A DNA stretch of 64,000 nt, from NCBI GenBank assembly GCA_016721505.1, contig JADKHX010000003.1:186001-250000 (forward strand), read 5' to 3'. Made by a program: the position numbers and the translations under genes. Positions 24,310 to 32,903 of the stretch are shown here, one piece after another; position 1 is the stretch's first letter, and every line of letters starts with the position of its first letter. The notes below the pieces were generated by a model, which was not told the DNA's origin, searched no databases, and worked only from the letters and a program-made list of their open reading frames with translations. This DNA comes from Rhodocyclaceae bacterium. Lineage in GTDB: Bacteria > Pseudomonadota > Gammaproteobacteria > Burkholderiales > Rhodocyclaceae.

Positions 24310-25167
24310 TTATTGATCCTTCGAAGGACGTATTTGACTGATCGTGTTTCTCCCTGATTTTTCTCGAACAATCAATGTGCCAATAGATTGAGCCAATGCA
24401 AAACCGGTCCAAAGATTTGCAGCCGGATGAGATTGCTCGCTATAGCGATCCTGTACTGATGGGAAGACCTCAAGCTTGTTTCTTGCTACCTCCCAATTTA
24501 GATAGCCCGAGCACTCTAGGAAACGATCAAATAATTTGTCCAGATTGTGCCCAAACTCCCGTGCCTGTTTTTCCGTCAATCCGACTTTCAAAGCAATGTA
24601 TGCCTTGAGGAAAATTTCTGTCGCCATACGGCACGTCATCAATGCACGCTCGTTAGGGCGATTTTCCTTGAGCTGAGATATTGCTGATCGCAACTCTTGA
24701 TCAGCAGCCATCAGCAGTTGGCGTCCAAAAGGATCAAGAACAGATTGTGCTGAAAGCTCCGAAATTCCCAGCCCGTAGTCGACGCAGTCAGCCCAAAAAA
24801 CAACGAAGTCCCATGCGGTTTCTGGCGTAGAAAGTAGCTCTCTCTTGATCTGCTCTGGCATTTCCCTTAATGATTTGCTGGAATCTAGTTGAACCGTTCC
24901 ATACATAATAGGAATTGATACTACCCAAAACGCTGCGTCATAAAAATAGACAGAGTCATACAGGCTACCGACGTGATGAGCGCCGCTCTTTGAATTCGTC
25001 TTGAAATACTCAAAAATCTCTTCAGCTATTGGTGAATCGAGGGAAAATTTGGATCGAAACTCGATTGAATACCGGCTGAGCGCTTCCCACGGGCGCCTTT
25101 TAGGGTCAACCCCAGCGTCACGGAACTCTCGGTTTTTTTGTTTCAACCAATCAATTGGCACATGCAT
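24310..25167 (-). CDS. Unknown protein, possible HEPN-like C-terminal domain
   Basis: I do not recognise this 285-residue protein. It has no signal peptide or membrane helix. The N-terminal part (VPIDWLKQKNREFRDAGVD) is rich in aromatic residues. Around residues 160-215 comes ALMTCRMATEIFLKAYIALK, then EFGHNLDKLFDRFLECSG, which looks like a HEPN-type helical bundle; a true HEPN RNase would have R-X4-6-H, which is not clear here. Base composition is more AT-rich than its neighbours, and it sits beside a toxin-antitoxin pair, so it may be acquired. A role in defence or nucleic-acid metabolism is only a guess. Confidence 0.6.
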   Translation of the reverse strand: MHVPIDWLKQKNREFRDAGVDPKRRPWEALSRYSIEFRSKFSLDSPIAEEIFEYFKTNSKSGAHHVGSLYDSVYFYDAAFWVVSIPIMYGTVQLDSSKSLREMPEQIKRELLSTPETAWDFVVFWADCVDYGLGISELSAQSVLDPFGRQLLMAADQELRSAISQLKENRPNERALMTCRMATEIFLKAYIALKVGLTEKQAREFGHNLDKLFDRFLECSGYLNWEVARNKLEVFPSVQDRYSEQSHPAANLWTGFALAQSIGTLIVREKSGRNTISQIRPSKDQ

Positions 25168-25261
25168 AGCAGGTTCTCGTTCGCATCAATCCAATGGCTG
25201 GACTCAATAATCAGTCCTAAAAGGGTCAGCATCAATTACCCAAACCAAGTATTCATCATCT

Positions 25262-25289
25262 CGCCAGTTGGTGCTGACAACACGCCGTC
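25262..25289 (-). repeat. Dispersed element, copy 8 (intergenic)
   Basis: On the minus strand GACGGCGTGTTGTCAGCACC followed by AACTGGCG, with two changes from the core. It lies between the unknown gene and ccdB. The rest of the gap 25168-25325 shows no other feature. Confidence 0.8.
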
Positions 25290-25325
25290 GTAGCTCCGAT
25301 TCGTAGTGTCTCAGCAGCAGCTTTT

Positions 25326-25646
25326 CTATCCCCACGCCTGCGTTAGCAATTCATCCAGCGCATCCATAATCCGACCGCCTTCGTCACTCAGCGATTCGAC
25401 GAATTCACCGAGTTGATCATTGGCAACCGAAACGATTTCCAGCGGATGCAGAACGACTTGAAGTTTTTCTATTTTGAAAGTCGGGTTGAAGCGTGGGTTG
25501 CTGATTTTTCCGATGATGGATTTCTTGACCAGCGGCACTACCACGCGGCGACGGTAGCCGTCGTAAATCGACGACTGAACCAAAACGATATACGGAATAT
25601 CGTCGCGATGTTTGCCACTGTTTCGATGAACATCAAATTGCGTCAC
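25326..25646 (-). CDS. ccdB: CcdB-type gyrase toxin
   Basis: A 106-residue CcdB family toxin, which traps DNA gyrase on DNA. Seen: MTQFDVHRNSG (typical start), PYIVLVQSSIYDGYRRRVVVPLV, and LHPLEIVSVANDQLGEFVESL with DALDELLTQAWG, whose C-terminal helix carries the Trp-Gly end needed for gyrase contact in CcdB. Nine bases separate it from the ccdA stop. Chromosomal ccdAB pairs act as persistence or addiction modules. Confidence 0.93.
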   Translation of the reverse strand: MTQFDVHRNSGKHRDDIPYIVLVQSSIYDGYRRRVVVPLVKKSIIGKISNPRFNPTFKIEKLQVVLHPLEIVSVANDQLGEFVESLSDEGGRIMDALDELLTQAWG

Positions 25647-25655
25647 GTCGCAGTA

Positions 25656-25907
25656 CTACAGTGATGAATACTCGTCGGCGAACGAGCCGTGTTTGGCGTT
25701 GAATCCATTCCACATATCGATGGTTGCCTGCGTCGTGTTTGCTTTGGCGAGCCGCCGCTGCCTGTCTTGCTCGACGTAGTCGGCGAGTAGCGATTCAACG
25801 ATGCCGGACAAGTTGCTGGTGAGACCGCGTGCTTGAACCACCAAGTCTTCACTTAGCGACAGATTTACTGCACGCTTTCTGGCTTCATTACTGTGGGTCG
25901 TGTTCAT
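25656..25907 (-). CDS. ccdA: CcdA-type antitoxin
   Basis: An 83-residue antitoxin with an N-terminal ribbon-helix-helix (RKRAVNLSLSEDLVVQARG) that binds its own operator, and a disordered acidic tail (WNGFNAKHGSFADEYSSL) that would wrap around CcdB. GGAGG lies seven bases before the ATG. It precedes ccdB in one operon. Confidence 0.93.
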   Translation of the reverse strand: MNTTHSNEARKRAVNLSLSEDLVVQARGLTSNLSGIVESLLADYVEQDRQRRLAKANTTQATIDMWNGFNAKHGSFADEYSSL

Positions 25908-25920
25908 TGTCTACCTCCGT

Positions 25921-25939
25921 ATGCGCATTGTATGCGCAT
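25921..25939. promoter_or_regulatory. Paired palindromes: ccdAB operator
   Basis: ATGCGCAT occurs twice (25921-25928 and 25932-25939) just upstream of ccdA. A TACAAT -10 box on the minus strand (25927-25932) sits between and partly inside them. Binding of a ribbon-helix-helix dimer to each would block the promoter, the usual toxin-antitoxin autoregulation. Confidence 0.65.
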
Positions 25940-26150
25940 TTGCTTTCAAAACGGTTAGGTGGCGTTGCTTTACAAATCGCGGTGGAACAATATGCCAATG
26001 GCAATCGCACGAACGAAATCTCCTCTCTTTCAAGCTAAAGGAGTCGGCGCATTTTGCACTCATGCGCTTGCCTTCAATACTAGTGGTCATTACTTGGCGC
26101 TGGAGTTGTCACGCTTAGTCATCGCTGCCCAGCCAAACTACAATCACGCC

Positions 26151-27338
26151 ATGCAATCCACCATCGCAAGCCGCGTCGCGGTCTACTTCGCCGTCATTCA
26201 GTGCTTCTTCGCACTCGGGTGGACGGTCTATGTGCTGTTCTTGCCAGAACTGCTGGCGCGGGCGGGTGTCGATAAATCTTGGAAGCCGTGGGTGCTTGCA
26301 CTGGATCAGTTGATCTTCGCTGGTGCCGATCTGGCGATGGGACTGGCCGTTGACCGTGCCCGCGCTGGATTGCGACGCATCGGGCCGATGTTGCTAGGCG
26401 TCACCGCAGTGTCATCGCTAGCCATGTTGTTGATGCCTACTGCAAGCGGATTTGGTGGCGGCGTGTTTTTGGCTTTGACGATGATTTGGGTCGCCACTTC
26501 TGCTGCGTTGCGCGCGCCACCGTTTGCGCTGTTGGGAAGCTACGCCGCCAAAGCAGAGCAACCAAGGCAAGCGGCACTTCAATTGCTCGGCTTGGCGCTG
26601 GCTGCGGCGCTCGCACCCTATCTCGGATTGACGCTCAAAGGGATAGATCCGGCATTGCCATTTGCGCTTGCCAGCGCTGCGATTTTGGTCAGCAGTGGTG
26701 GGCTGGTTTGGGCTGAACGGCAACTGACGCGGCTCGCGCCGTCCGAGCGCGGAATGGGTATTCCGCTACCCTTCACTGCGCCAGCAGCGTTGTTGATGAT
26801 GGCCGCCTTGTTGCTTGCAGCACTGGGTTTTCAGTTGCATGTTGCTATCAATGCGGTGGCGCAAATCAAACGCGTTGTCGACGCGGGCGCACTGTCAACC
26901 ATGTTGCCAATGCTGCTGCCGGTGTTCTGGGTCGGATTCACCTTTGGTCTATTGCCCACCAGTGCGCTGTCCAAGCGCTTCGGCGATGCGCGCAGCGCCG
27001 CGCTCGGTTGTCTGATTGGTGCGCTGTCACTCGTCGCCAGTAGCTATGCGACCAGCATCCCGATGCTTGCAACCGCTCACGCATTGGCTGGCGTTGGTTG
27101 GGCGTTGACGATGGCCAATGGCATTGGCCTCGCCGCGGCTAGCGGGCGCGCCGGTGCGGAAGGTCGCTACACCAGCCTGTTCTTTTGCGTGTTGGCGCTG
27201 GGCACACTCGGGCGTATTGCGGTCAGCTTGAGCGGCGTGCCGCAGACGCTGCCGGATGTAGTGCGCTGGTTGCCGGTAATTGCTTGGACGGGTGCGGCTT
27301 TGCTACTGCTTCAGGTAGCGCGGCGGCGATTGTCCTGA
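26151..27338 (+). CDS. MFS transporter
   Basis: A 395-residue integral membrane protein with about 12 predicted helices: AVYFAVIQCFFALGWTVYVLF, MLLGVTAVSSLAMLLM, LTMIWVATSAALRAP and others. A loop in the first half (VDRARAGLRRIG) resembles the conserved MFS loop. I place the start at ATG 26151; 64 upstream residues of an open frame (from 25959) lack hydrophobic or conserved character and overlap the divergent ccd promoter. The substrate is unknown. The 243-base gap before it holds only the ccd control region. Confidence 0.85.
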   Translation: MQSTIASRVAVYFAVIQCFFALGWTVYVLFLPELLARAGVDKSWKPWVLALDQLIFAGADLAMGLAVDRARAGLRRIGPMLLGVTAVSSLAMLLMPTASGFGGGVFLALTMIWVATSAALRAPPFALLGSYAAKAEQPRQAALQLLGLALAAALAPYLGLTLKGIDPALPFALASAAILVSSGGLVWAERQLTRLAPSERGMGIPLPFTAPAALLMMAALLLAALGFQLHVAINAVAQIKRVVDAGALSTMLPMLLPVFWVGFTFGLLPTSALSKRFGDARSAALGCLIGALSLVASSYATSIPMLATAHALAGVGWALTMANGIGLAAASGRAGAEGRYTSLFFCVLALGTLGRIAVSLSGVPQTLPDVVRWLPVIAWTGAALLLLQVARRRLS

Positions 27339-27340
27339 TT

Positions 27341-27370
27341 GCGTTAGTTGGTGTTGGTGTGGAGTGCCGG
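27341..27370 (-). repeat. Degenerate copy 9 of the dispersed element
   Basis: GCGTTAGTTGGTGTTGGTGT followed by GGAGTGCCGG keeps the AGTTGGTG-TGGTG blocks in the antisense orientation but has several changes. It lies just after the MFS gene, between convergent genes. Confidence 0.4.
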
Positions 27371-27436
27371 CTTAGTACAGCCGACCCGCTGCACAGGCGC
27401 AAAGCAGTGCTTTGCGAAACCCCTGTTCCGCCGCCG

Positions 27437-30052
27437 TCAGTACACGCCTTTGGCGTTCAGGAACTGACCATACGCTAGATCATGATGCTGAATATGCTGC
27501 ACTAGCCAGGTATCAAAGAACCGCAGAAACGCTGTCTTATCGGGAGCGTCTTCAGCGAGCACTTGCGCAGCGTAATTATTTAACTGGCCGACCATTTCCT
27601 CGTGACCACGGCTATGGTCAGCGGCATCGGCGTAGTTGTATAGCGCCATCAATTTCTCTTCCGCGTCGAAGTGATAACGCGTGTAGTCGATCAGCGCATC
27701 CAACGCGGTGATCAGAGCGTGACGATCTGCATCGGGATACAGATTTTGCGCAACCACATTGGCGATTTCGAGCATGCGTTTGTGGTGCAAATCCATATTG
27801 GCGACACGTATCGAAAGTTCGTCACGCCAGAGCAAGCCTGAGGAGTGATCGAGGCCGCAGGCGATGCGGGCAGCGCGCTGCTCGCAGTTTTCAAAAAGTT
27901 TCCAGCGCAGAATCGGCACGTCTTGCAGGAACTCGCCGGGGATTTGCACGATGGATGTGTCTTCGACGACCTTAATGCGGAACAGGCAGGGGCCTTTGAA
28001 CACCGCGGCTTCTTCGCCAAAAAAATCACGCTCTTGCAGGACATCAACTACTTCGCTGCCGAGTAGGCGTTCAACTCGTCCCGAGCGAATGATATTGAAG
28101 ACCGCCAAGTCTGCACCCTCGATGGTTTCGCCAGCGGCAAAACGTCGTTCGGTGGCGTTGTCAATGATGCGTCCGAGCACGGCGACCTGGAGGCCATCGC
28201 CAAAAAGATTCGTGTTATCGAGAAATGCGCCAAGGTCGGCAGCGCGACGTATCCGCTCTAGTAATCCATTGCGTTCAACAACGGTAGTAAAGAGATGAGC
28301 TGGTAGGCGCAACACGCGCAAGAATGATGAAGCACGATAAGTGTGGCGCGAAGGGCGACTATCGATGATGGCGCTACCGCCGATCAAGGAGCCGACGGAG
28401 AGACGACCGTGCAAGCGATCACGTGTGCGCAGTTTTTCAACATGCCCGCTGACCAGCAACATGACATCTGAAGGTGTGTCACCTTCCTTGAGGATGATCA
28501 CGCCCGGGTTGATCTCGATGACCGGGTGGTTGAGCAACATGCGCATGTCATGCAAGGGCACTCCCGGCAAGTGCGCTTCCAAATAGCCGTAGGCGAGGTG
28601 GCGCAGTCCATCAGTCTGACCGGACACCATGACGTTTACGCTACCAAACGCCGCGCTGGAGCCGATTTCCTTTTCTTCCAAGGTCAGTTCGCCAGCCCGG
28701 TGGGCGAGCAAAATCTGAGTTGATTGCTCGGTACGAAAATCCATCGCATCGCCATGAATCATGCCGCCGCCGATGTCGATTTTTTTCAAATCGGCGGCGA
28801 CCATGTAGTTGGCGCGCACCAGCTCAAATACTTCCGCACTGATGCCTGGCGCTTCGGTTTTGTCGGTGACCATGGCGCGGAGCACGTCTAGCGAAACGAT
28901 GTCGGCGAAATGCGCGTAGCTCTTGTAGCCGTCGCCCCACATGGTGCGAAAGACGATGACATTGGCCTCGACAGGATGCGGTGAAAACATCGGCATCACG
29001 TCCATCCCTTCGACACTGTTCCATTGGTCAACGACCAAGTCGTGGACTTCAAAGTAATCGCCGAAGCGCTCTTCCTCGACACCCAACAAAGCGGCCAGTT
29101 TCTTGGCCGTGGAGTGCCGCACGAGTGGCGTAGCGTAGTAACGAATACGCCGCCCGGCGCGCATCAGGGCGGTCATTCCGGCAAAGTGGTCATCATGGGC
29201 ATGAGTATGAAAAATCCCATCAACCTGGTCGATGGTGATGCCAACTGCTGCCATGGTGTCGGATAGGCGAGGACCGGCGTCTATCAAATAGATGCGGCCT
29301 TGATGGGTGATGATGCTCGACATGCAGGGGCGATTGATGTCCCAGCCATCGCCTTCGCCCGAATGAATGATAGAAAAATATTCTGGGTTAAAGCGGTGAA
29401 AGCTCAATGGATAGGCGCATTGATAACTTTCGTTCGATTGCAAATTGATGTCGACCGTCACCGTCTCGCCGCGATAACTAAATTCGAAAACATTGGGGCG
29501 CAAACGGCGCAGACCAACACTATCAGCCAACACGATAGGCGCATCGCCGAGATATCGGGCGTCAAGAAAATTGTCTGTCGGGTGTATCCGGCCGAAAGCA
29601 AAACGCAGTTTGAGGCGCATCATCGCCGTGGCTTCTTCAGCGCTTACACCGGCCTGCATCATCTCCTCGCGTGAGACCAAACCATAGTTCCCGCGATAGA
29701 TGTAGCGCATTTGCGAATCAACTTGCTCTCGCGATCCAATCAAAATTGGCTTGCGCCCGGTATTGTTAGGGTGGCCGGGTATCAGCAAGCCCTGCTTGTA
29801 GAGCATTTGCAACACCGGGAACTCGGCCAAGTTCGCAAACTCGCCGTTTTGCAGTGCGTGATCAGACAGCAGCACCGCATTTGGCCCCGTCTCGCAGGCA
29901 ACATCGCTGACCTCGGTGGGAACAATCAATCCGCGCTTGGCCAAATGTTTGACCGCATCAGCAGGACTACCGCAAAGAACGCGCAAACCAACTTCAGGGA
30001 TTTCTACCCAGTCGATACCAGTTGCGACGTGTGTCTTATGAATCCTCTGCAT
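27437..30052 (-). CDS. Multidomain protein: metallo-beta-lactamase fold, two cyclic-nucleotide-binding domains, hemerythrin
   Basis: An 871-residue cytosolic protein. Residues about 225-440 are a metallo-beta-lactamase/phosphodiesterase fold with HTHAHDDHFAG (282-292) for a dinuclear metal site. Residues about 505-605 and 615-715 look like two cNMP-binding (Crp-type) beta-barrels (GVIILKEGDTPSDVMLLVSGHVEKL; FFGEEAAVF). Residues 740-868 are a bacteriohemerythrin with the five-His/two-carboxylate pattern: LHHKRMLE, YHFDAEEKLM, HSRGHEEM, and IQHHDLAYGQFL. The first 220 residues are unfamiliar. A protein that senses cyclic nucleotide and oxygen (or NO) and controls a hydrolase is the natural reading. 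Substrate and ligand are unknown. Confidence 0.85.
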   Translation of the reverse strand: MQRIHKTHVATGIDWVEIPEVGLRVLCGSPADAVKHLAKRGLIVPTEVSDVACETGPNAVLLSDHALQNGEFANLAEFPVLQMLYKQGLLIPGHPNNTGRKPILIGSREQVDSQMRYIYRGNYGLVSREEMMQAGVSAEEATAMMRLKLRFAFGRIHPTDNFLDARYLGDAPIVLADSVGLRRLRPNVFEFSYRGETVTVDINLQSNESYQCAYPLSFHRFNPEYFSIIHSGEGDGWDINRPCMSSIITHQGRIYLIDAGPRLSDTMAAVGITIDQVDGIFHTHAHDDHFAGMTALMRAGRRIRYYATPLVRHSTAKKLAALLGVEEERFGDYFEVHDLVVDQWNSVEGMDVMPMFSPHPVEANVIVFRTMWGDGYKSYAHFADIVSLDVLRAMVTDKTEAPGISAEVFELVRANYMVAADLKKIDIGGGMIHGDAMDFRTEQSTQILLAHRAGELTLEEKEIGSSAAFGSVNVMVSGQTDGLRHLAYGYLEAHLPGVPLHDMRMLLNHPVIEINPGVIILKEGDTPSDVMLLVSGHVEKLRTRDRLHGRLSVGSLIGGSAIIDSRPSRHTYRASSFLRVLRLPAHLFTTVVERNGLLERIRRAADLGAFLDNTNLFGDGLQVAVLGRIIDNATERRFAAGETIEGADLAVFNIIRSGRVERLLGSEVVDVLQERDFFGEEAAVFKGPCLFRIKVVEDTSIVQIPGEFLQDVPILRWKLFENCEQRAARIACGLDHSSGLLWRDELSIRVANMDLHHKRMLEIANVVAQNLYPDADRHALITALDALIDYTRYHFDAEEKLMALYNYADAADHSRGHEEMVGQLNNYAAQVLAEDAPDKTAFLRFFDTWLVQHIQHHDLAYGQFLNAKGVY

Positions 30053-30220
30053 TTGGCCTATCCAAATTGAGACTTGGGGTGGTTATTTTGCTACGAATCA
30101 TGACTGTAATGGTAATGTCTTATAAAAGAGTTAAGCGACATTTATCCACCTGCCTGACGGCTTCATGAATGCACGACGTTTGATCGCTAATCGCCGCAGC
30201 ATTGTTTGCGCGAGCTACAC

Positions 30221-30499
30221 TCAATGATGCCCGTGCTTCGCTTTGGCCTTGGTCGGTGTGGCCACCGCCGTCACCACAGCAGGGTAGCGAATCACGGTAA
30301 TTTCTTCATCAGGCTCCAACCAGAATTCACCATGCGGACCTTTGACATTGCCGGTGATTAACAAGATCAAACCATCTTCCAACCGCGCCTCAGTGACCGT
30401 TTCCCAAGCGAAGGTGGGATGTGCGTTGGTGCCGGTGCCGTTGTAGATATGGTCATTCACTTGCACTTCTGATGCAGCGACATTTATCTTGTTGGTCAT
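30221..30499 (-). CDS. Small unknown protein with a His/Lys-rich tail
   Basis: A 92-residue protein with ATG 30499 preceded by GAGGA, so expression is likely. It has no known domain I can name. Seen: an acidic/aromatic central part (FAWETVTEARLEDGLILL, EPDEEITVIRYP) that may form a small beta structure, and a tail KAKAKHGHH that could bind metal. The gap to the hemerythrin gene (30053-30220) shows no feature. The upstream 30506-30835 (330 bases) contains only a small hairpin GCAGATG-CAA-ATGTCTGC type repeat near 30692-30709 and no convincing gene. Confidence 0.6.
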   Translation of the reverse strand: MTNKINVAASEVQVNDHIYNGTGTNAHPTFAWETVTEARLEDGLILLITGNVKGPHGEFWLEPDEEITVIRYPAVVTAVATPTKAKAKHGHH

Positions 30500-30835
30500 T
30501 TGCAATCCTCACGTTATGAAACGTGCTGCGCAGAAAATTATCTCGCCACCGCGAGCCTACACAGGGTAACTTACTACGAGTCGTTGTTGAAGTAGCACAT
30601 CGAATAAAGTTGTGATGATGTTCAGCGACAAAAATCCTAATGTTTATCTTAGAACCGCAGAGTGCCAGATGAGACAACACGCGATATTCGGGCAGATGCA
30701 AATGTCTGCCACAGGGTTGCTCACCGGGCACAAGCCGCCTCACCCAACAAAATTCATGCCTGCGAACTGTGACGGAAATCCGCGCCCAGAAATTTTTCTT
30801 TTGCGCCTTGCGTTTAGTAATGATTATTTTTATGC

Positions 30836-32074
30836 ATGGTGTATCAAGGCCGAACTTGCGCAATTGCGGCAATCAGTGGACTTGAGGCAAGCGCAGTGAT
30901 TAATGACAGCGTGTCACCAGCACCAACTGGCGATTTCGAACCTTTGCACGCAACGATAACTTGGGTGGAAGGCGATGCGCCGCATACCGCACGATGGCGT
31001 TCCGAAAACGGAGTCGCTGCACCGACACGCACCGTGATCGCCGGCGACAAAACCACTGCGGACATCGCGTATCGCTTGGCCTGCGAAGGCACGGCTCTGT
31101 TGTGGCGCGGAGATTTCCAAAATGCGCGGCAACTGATGCTGGCGATGGCGCGACGGATTGATAAACAGGCGGCGCGGCGAACAGATGAGTTGAGCACACT
31201 CACGCCGAAGGAGATATTTCATCGCGGGCGTCAACAACAAGCGCGTCGCGCGCGGTTGTTGGGAATGCTGTTGTTGCAATTCGAGCCCGGTCATCATTTG
31301 TCCTTGCGTCGCGCGCCGGATGTGCGCGACGCTTGCACTGAGGCCTTCGGAGATGCACCCGAAGCGTATGTCATGTCGCTGCGCGAATTGCTCGGCGCGA
31401 TTGGTGCGCATGAGTGGCGCAAAAATGGCGTGCAGGTCGCCGCGCTGGGGGAAAAAATTCACCCGCATTACGGTGTGTTTGCACCGATACGCAATGAATA
31501 TCTTGATTTGATTGCTAACGCGCCGCTGCCATCGACAACGCTGGCATTCGACATCGGTACCGGCACCGGTGTGCTGGCGGCGATATTGGCGCGACGTGGT
31601 GTGGCAAGTGTCGTGGCGACGGATTTGGATGCGCGGGCGACTGCTTGCGCGCAAGAAAATATCGAGCGACTAGGCATCAAAGAGCAAGTGAGTTTGTTGC
31701 AAACCGATTTGTTCCCACCGTATCGCGCACCGTTGATTGTGTGTAATCCGCCATGGCTTCCGGCGCTGCCTAGTTCACGTTTGGAGCAAGCCGTTTACGA
31801 TCCTGATAGCCGCATGTTGCGTGGGTTTTTGAGCGGTTTGGCTGCGCATTTAGAAGCCGATGGCGAAGGCTGGTTAATCCTGTCCGACCTCGCCGAGCAT
31901 TTGGGTTTGCGCTCGCGTGATCAATTGCTGGCTTGGATTGCTGGAGGTGGCTTGCAGGTGATAGGCCGCATCGACATTGCGCCGAAACATCCGCGCACAC
32001 GTGATGCGACTGATCCGCTGCATGCCGCTCGTGCCGCTGAAATTACTTCACTGTGGCGTTTGGGGCGGTCGTAA
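30836..32074 (+). CDS. Class I SAM-dependent methyltransferase with an unusual N-terminal domain
   Basis: A 412-residue protein, start ATG 30836 not well supported. The second half has SAM motif I FDIGTGTGVLAAILARRGV, an acidic loop VVATDLDARA, and motif IV VCNPPWLPALPSS, the NPPW type of N6-adenine/glutamine (HemK-like) methyltransferases. The first half (about 30-200) is a charged region (FHRGRQQQARRARLLG) that may bind nucleic acid. Residues 23-33 (DSVSPAPTGDF) come from a repeat copy, so the true start might be later. Its 3' end overlaps the convergent prmC by 32 bases. The substrate is not known. Confidence 0.75.
   Translation: MVYQGRTCAIAAISGLEASAVINDSVSPAPTGDFEPLHATITWVEGDAPHTARWRSENGVAAPTRTVIAGDKTTADIAYRLACEGTALLWRGDFQNARQLMLAMARRIDKQAARRTDELSTLTPKEIFHRGRQQQARRARLLGMLLLQFEPGHHLSLRRAPDVRDACTEAFGDAPEAYVMSLRELLGAIGAHEWRKNGVQVAALGEKIHPHYGVFAPIRNEYLDLIANAPLPSTTLAFDIGTGTGVLAAILARRGVASVVATDLDARATACAQENIERLGIKEQVSLLQTDLFPPYRAPLIVCNPPWLPALPSSRLEQAVYDPDSRMLRGFLSGLAAHLEADGEGWLILSDLAEHLGLRSRDQLLAWIAGGGLQVIGRIDIAPKHPRTRDATDPLHAARAAEITSLWRLGRS
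30905..30932 (+). repeat. Dispersed element, copy 10, in the 5' part of the methyltransferase gene
   Basis: GACAGCGTGTCACCAGCACC followed by AACTGGCG matches the core with one change (ACAGC for ACGGC) and is read as DSVSPAPTGD. If the gene starts later, this copy would be intergenic. Confidence 0.8.
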
Positions 32075-32903
32075 TTACGGCTGGACAGTGTCCGCAAGTC
32101 AGGCGCACGATGCCAGCCAAATCGCGCTGCTGCATGATGCGGTGAAATCCGGCATCGACAAATAATTTGCGCACAGCATCGGCTTGATCGTAACCGTGCT
32201 CGACCGCCAGCACTCCATTTGAGTGTAGGTAATTTGGCGCGGTTCCGACGATTTTTCGTAGTGCAGCGAGGCCGTCATCACCGCAGGAGAGCGCCTGCGG
32301 TGGCTCGAAGCGCAGATCGCCTTGTGCTAAGTGCGAATCACCATTGGCGATGTAGGGCGGATTGCTGACGATGATGTGGAAGCGTCGATTTTCCAAGGCG
32401 CTGAACCAATCGCTGTGAATGAATTCAACATCGGCGTTTAGTTGCGCGGCATTGTTGATGGCGATCTTGAGTGCGTCGACTGACGCGTCAACAGCGGTGA
32501 CGCGAGCGCTTTCACATTCGAGCGCAACGCTAATCGCGATGCAACCGCTGCCGGTGCCGAGATCGAGAACGCAAGATGACGGCGTGCGGCCAGCACCAAC
32601 TGACGCTTTCGCAATGTCGACCAACATCTCAGTTTCCGGTCGCGGAATCAACACCGCCGGTGAGACGGAAAACTCCCTGCCGTAAAACTCGCGATGCCCT
32701 AACAAATAAGCAATGGGTTCGCCCGCGTTACGGCGTTCGACGTTAGTCAAGAACGCTTGATGCTGCTCATAATTCAAAACTGCATCGTCATGCGTCAGCA
32801 GCCACACGTCGGTGGTTTGGAGCACCGCTTTAAGCAGCATGCGCGCTTCGTTGTGCGGAATTTGTTGCCGCGCACTTTGCAGCACGGCGGCAATCGTCAT
32901 CAT
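32043..32903 (-). CDS. prmC: Release factor glutamine methyltransferase PrmC
   Basis: PrmC methylates the Gln of the GGQ motif of release factors RF1 and RF2. The 286-residue protein has the N-terminal helical domain (LQSARQQIPHNEARMLLKAVL, PIAYLLGHREFYGREF), motif I VLDLGTGSGCIAIS and motif IV IIVSNPPYIANGDSHL, then ALSCGDDGLAALRKIV. It is adjacent to prfA, its substrate, with a four-base overlap. A repeat copy (ASVGAGRTPSS) sits directly before motif I, lengthening that loop. Confidence 0.95.
   Translation of the reverse strand: MMTIAAVLQSARQQIPHNEARMLLKAVLQTTDVWLLTHDDAVLNYEQHQAFLTNVERRNAGEPIAYLLGHREFYGREFSVSPAVLIPRPETEMLVDIAKASVGAGRTPSSCVLDLGTGSGCIAISVALECESARVTAVDASVDALKIAINNAAQLNADVEFIHSDWFSALENRRFHIIVSNPPYIANGDSHLAQGDLRFEPPQALSCGDDGLAALRKIVGTAPNYLHSNGVLAVEHGYDQADAVRKLFVDAGFHRIMQQRDLAGIVRLTCGHCPAVITTAPNATVK
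32578..32605 (+). repeat. Dispersed element, copy 11, inside prmC
   Basis: GACGGCGTGCGGCCAGCACC followed by AACTGACG, with three changes from the core. Read antisense by prmC it gives ASVGAGRTPSS just before methyltransferase motif I, so it is an in-frame insertion in a loop next to the active site. Confidence 0.8.

Noticed and set aside
25959..26150. An N-terminal extension of the MFS transporter
   Set aside because: The extra 64 residues are not membrane-like and run across the ccd control region; ATG 26151 gives a normal MFS start.
30612..30899. A 95-residue plus-strand frame in the gap before the methyltransferase gene
   Set aside because: No good ribosome site, ordinary random composition, and overlap with the better-supported methyltransferase frame.
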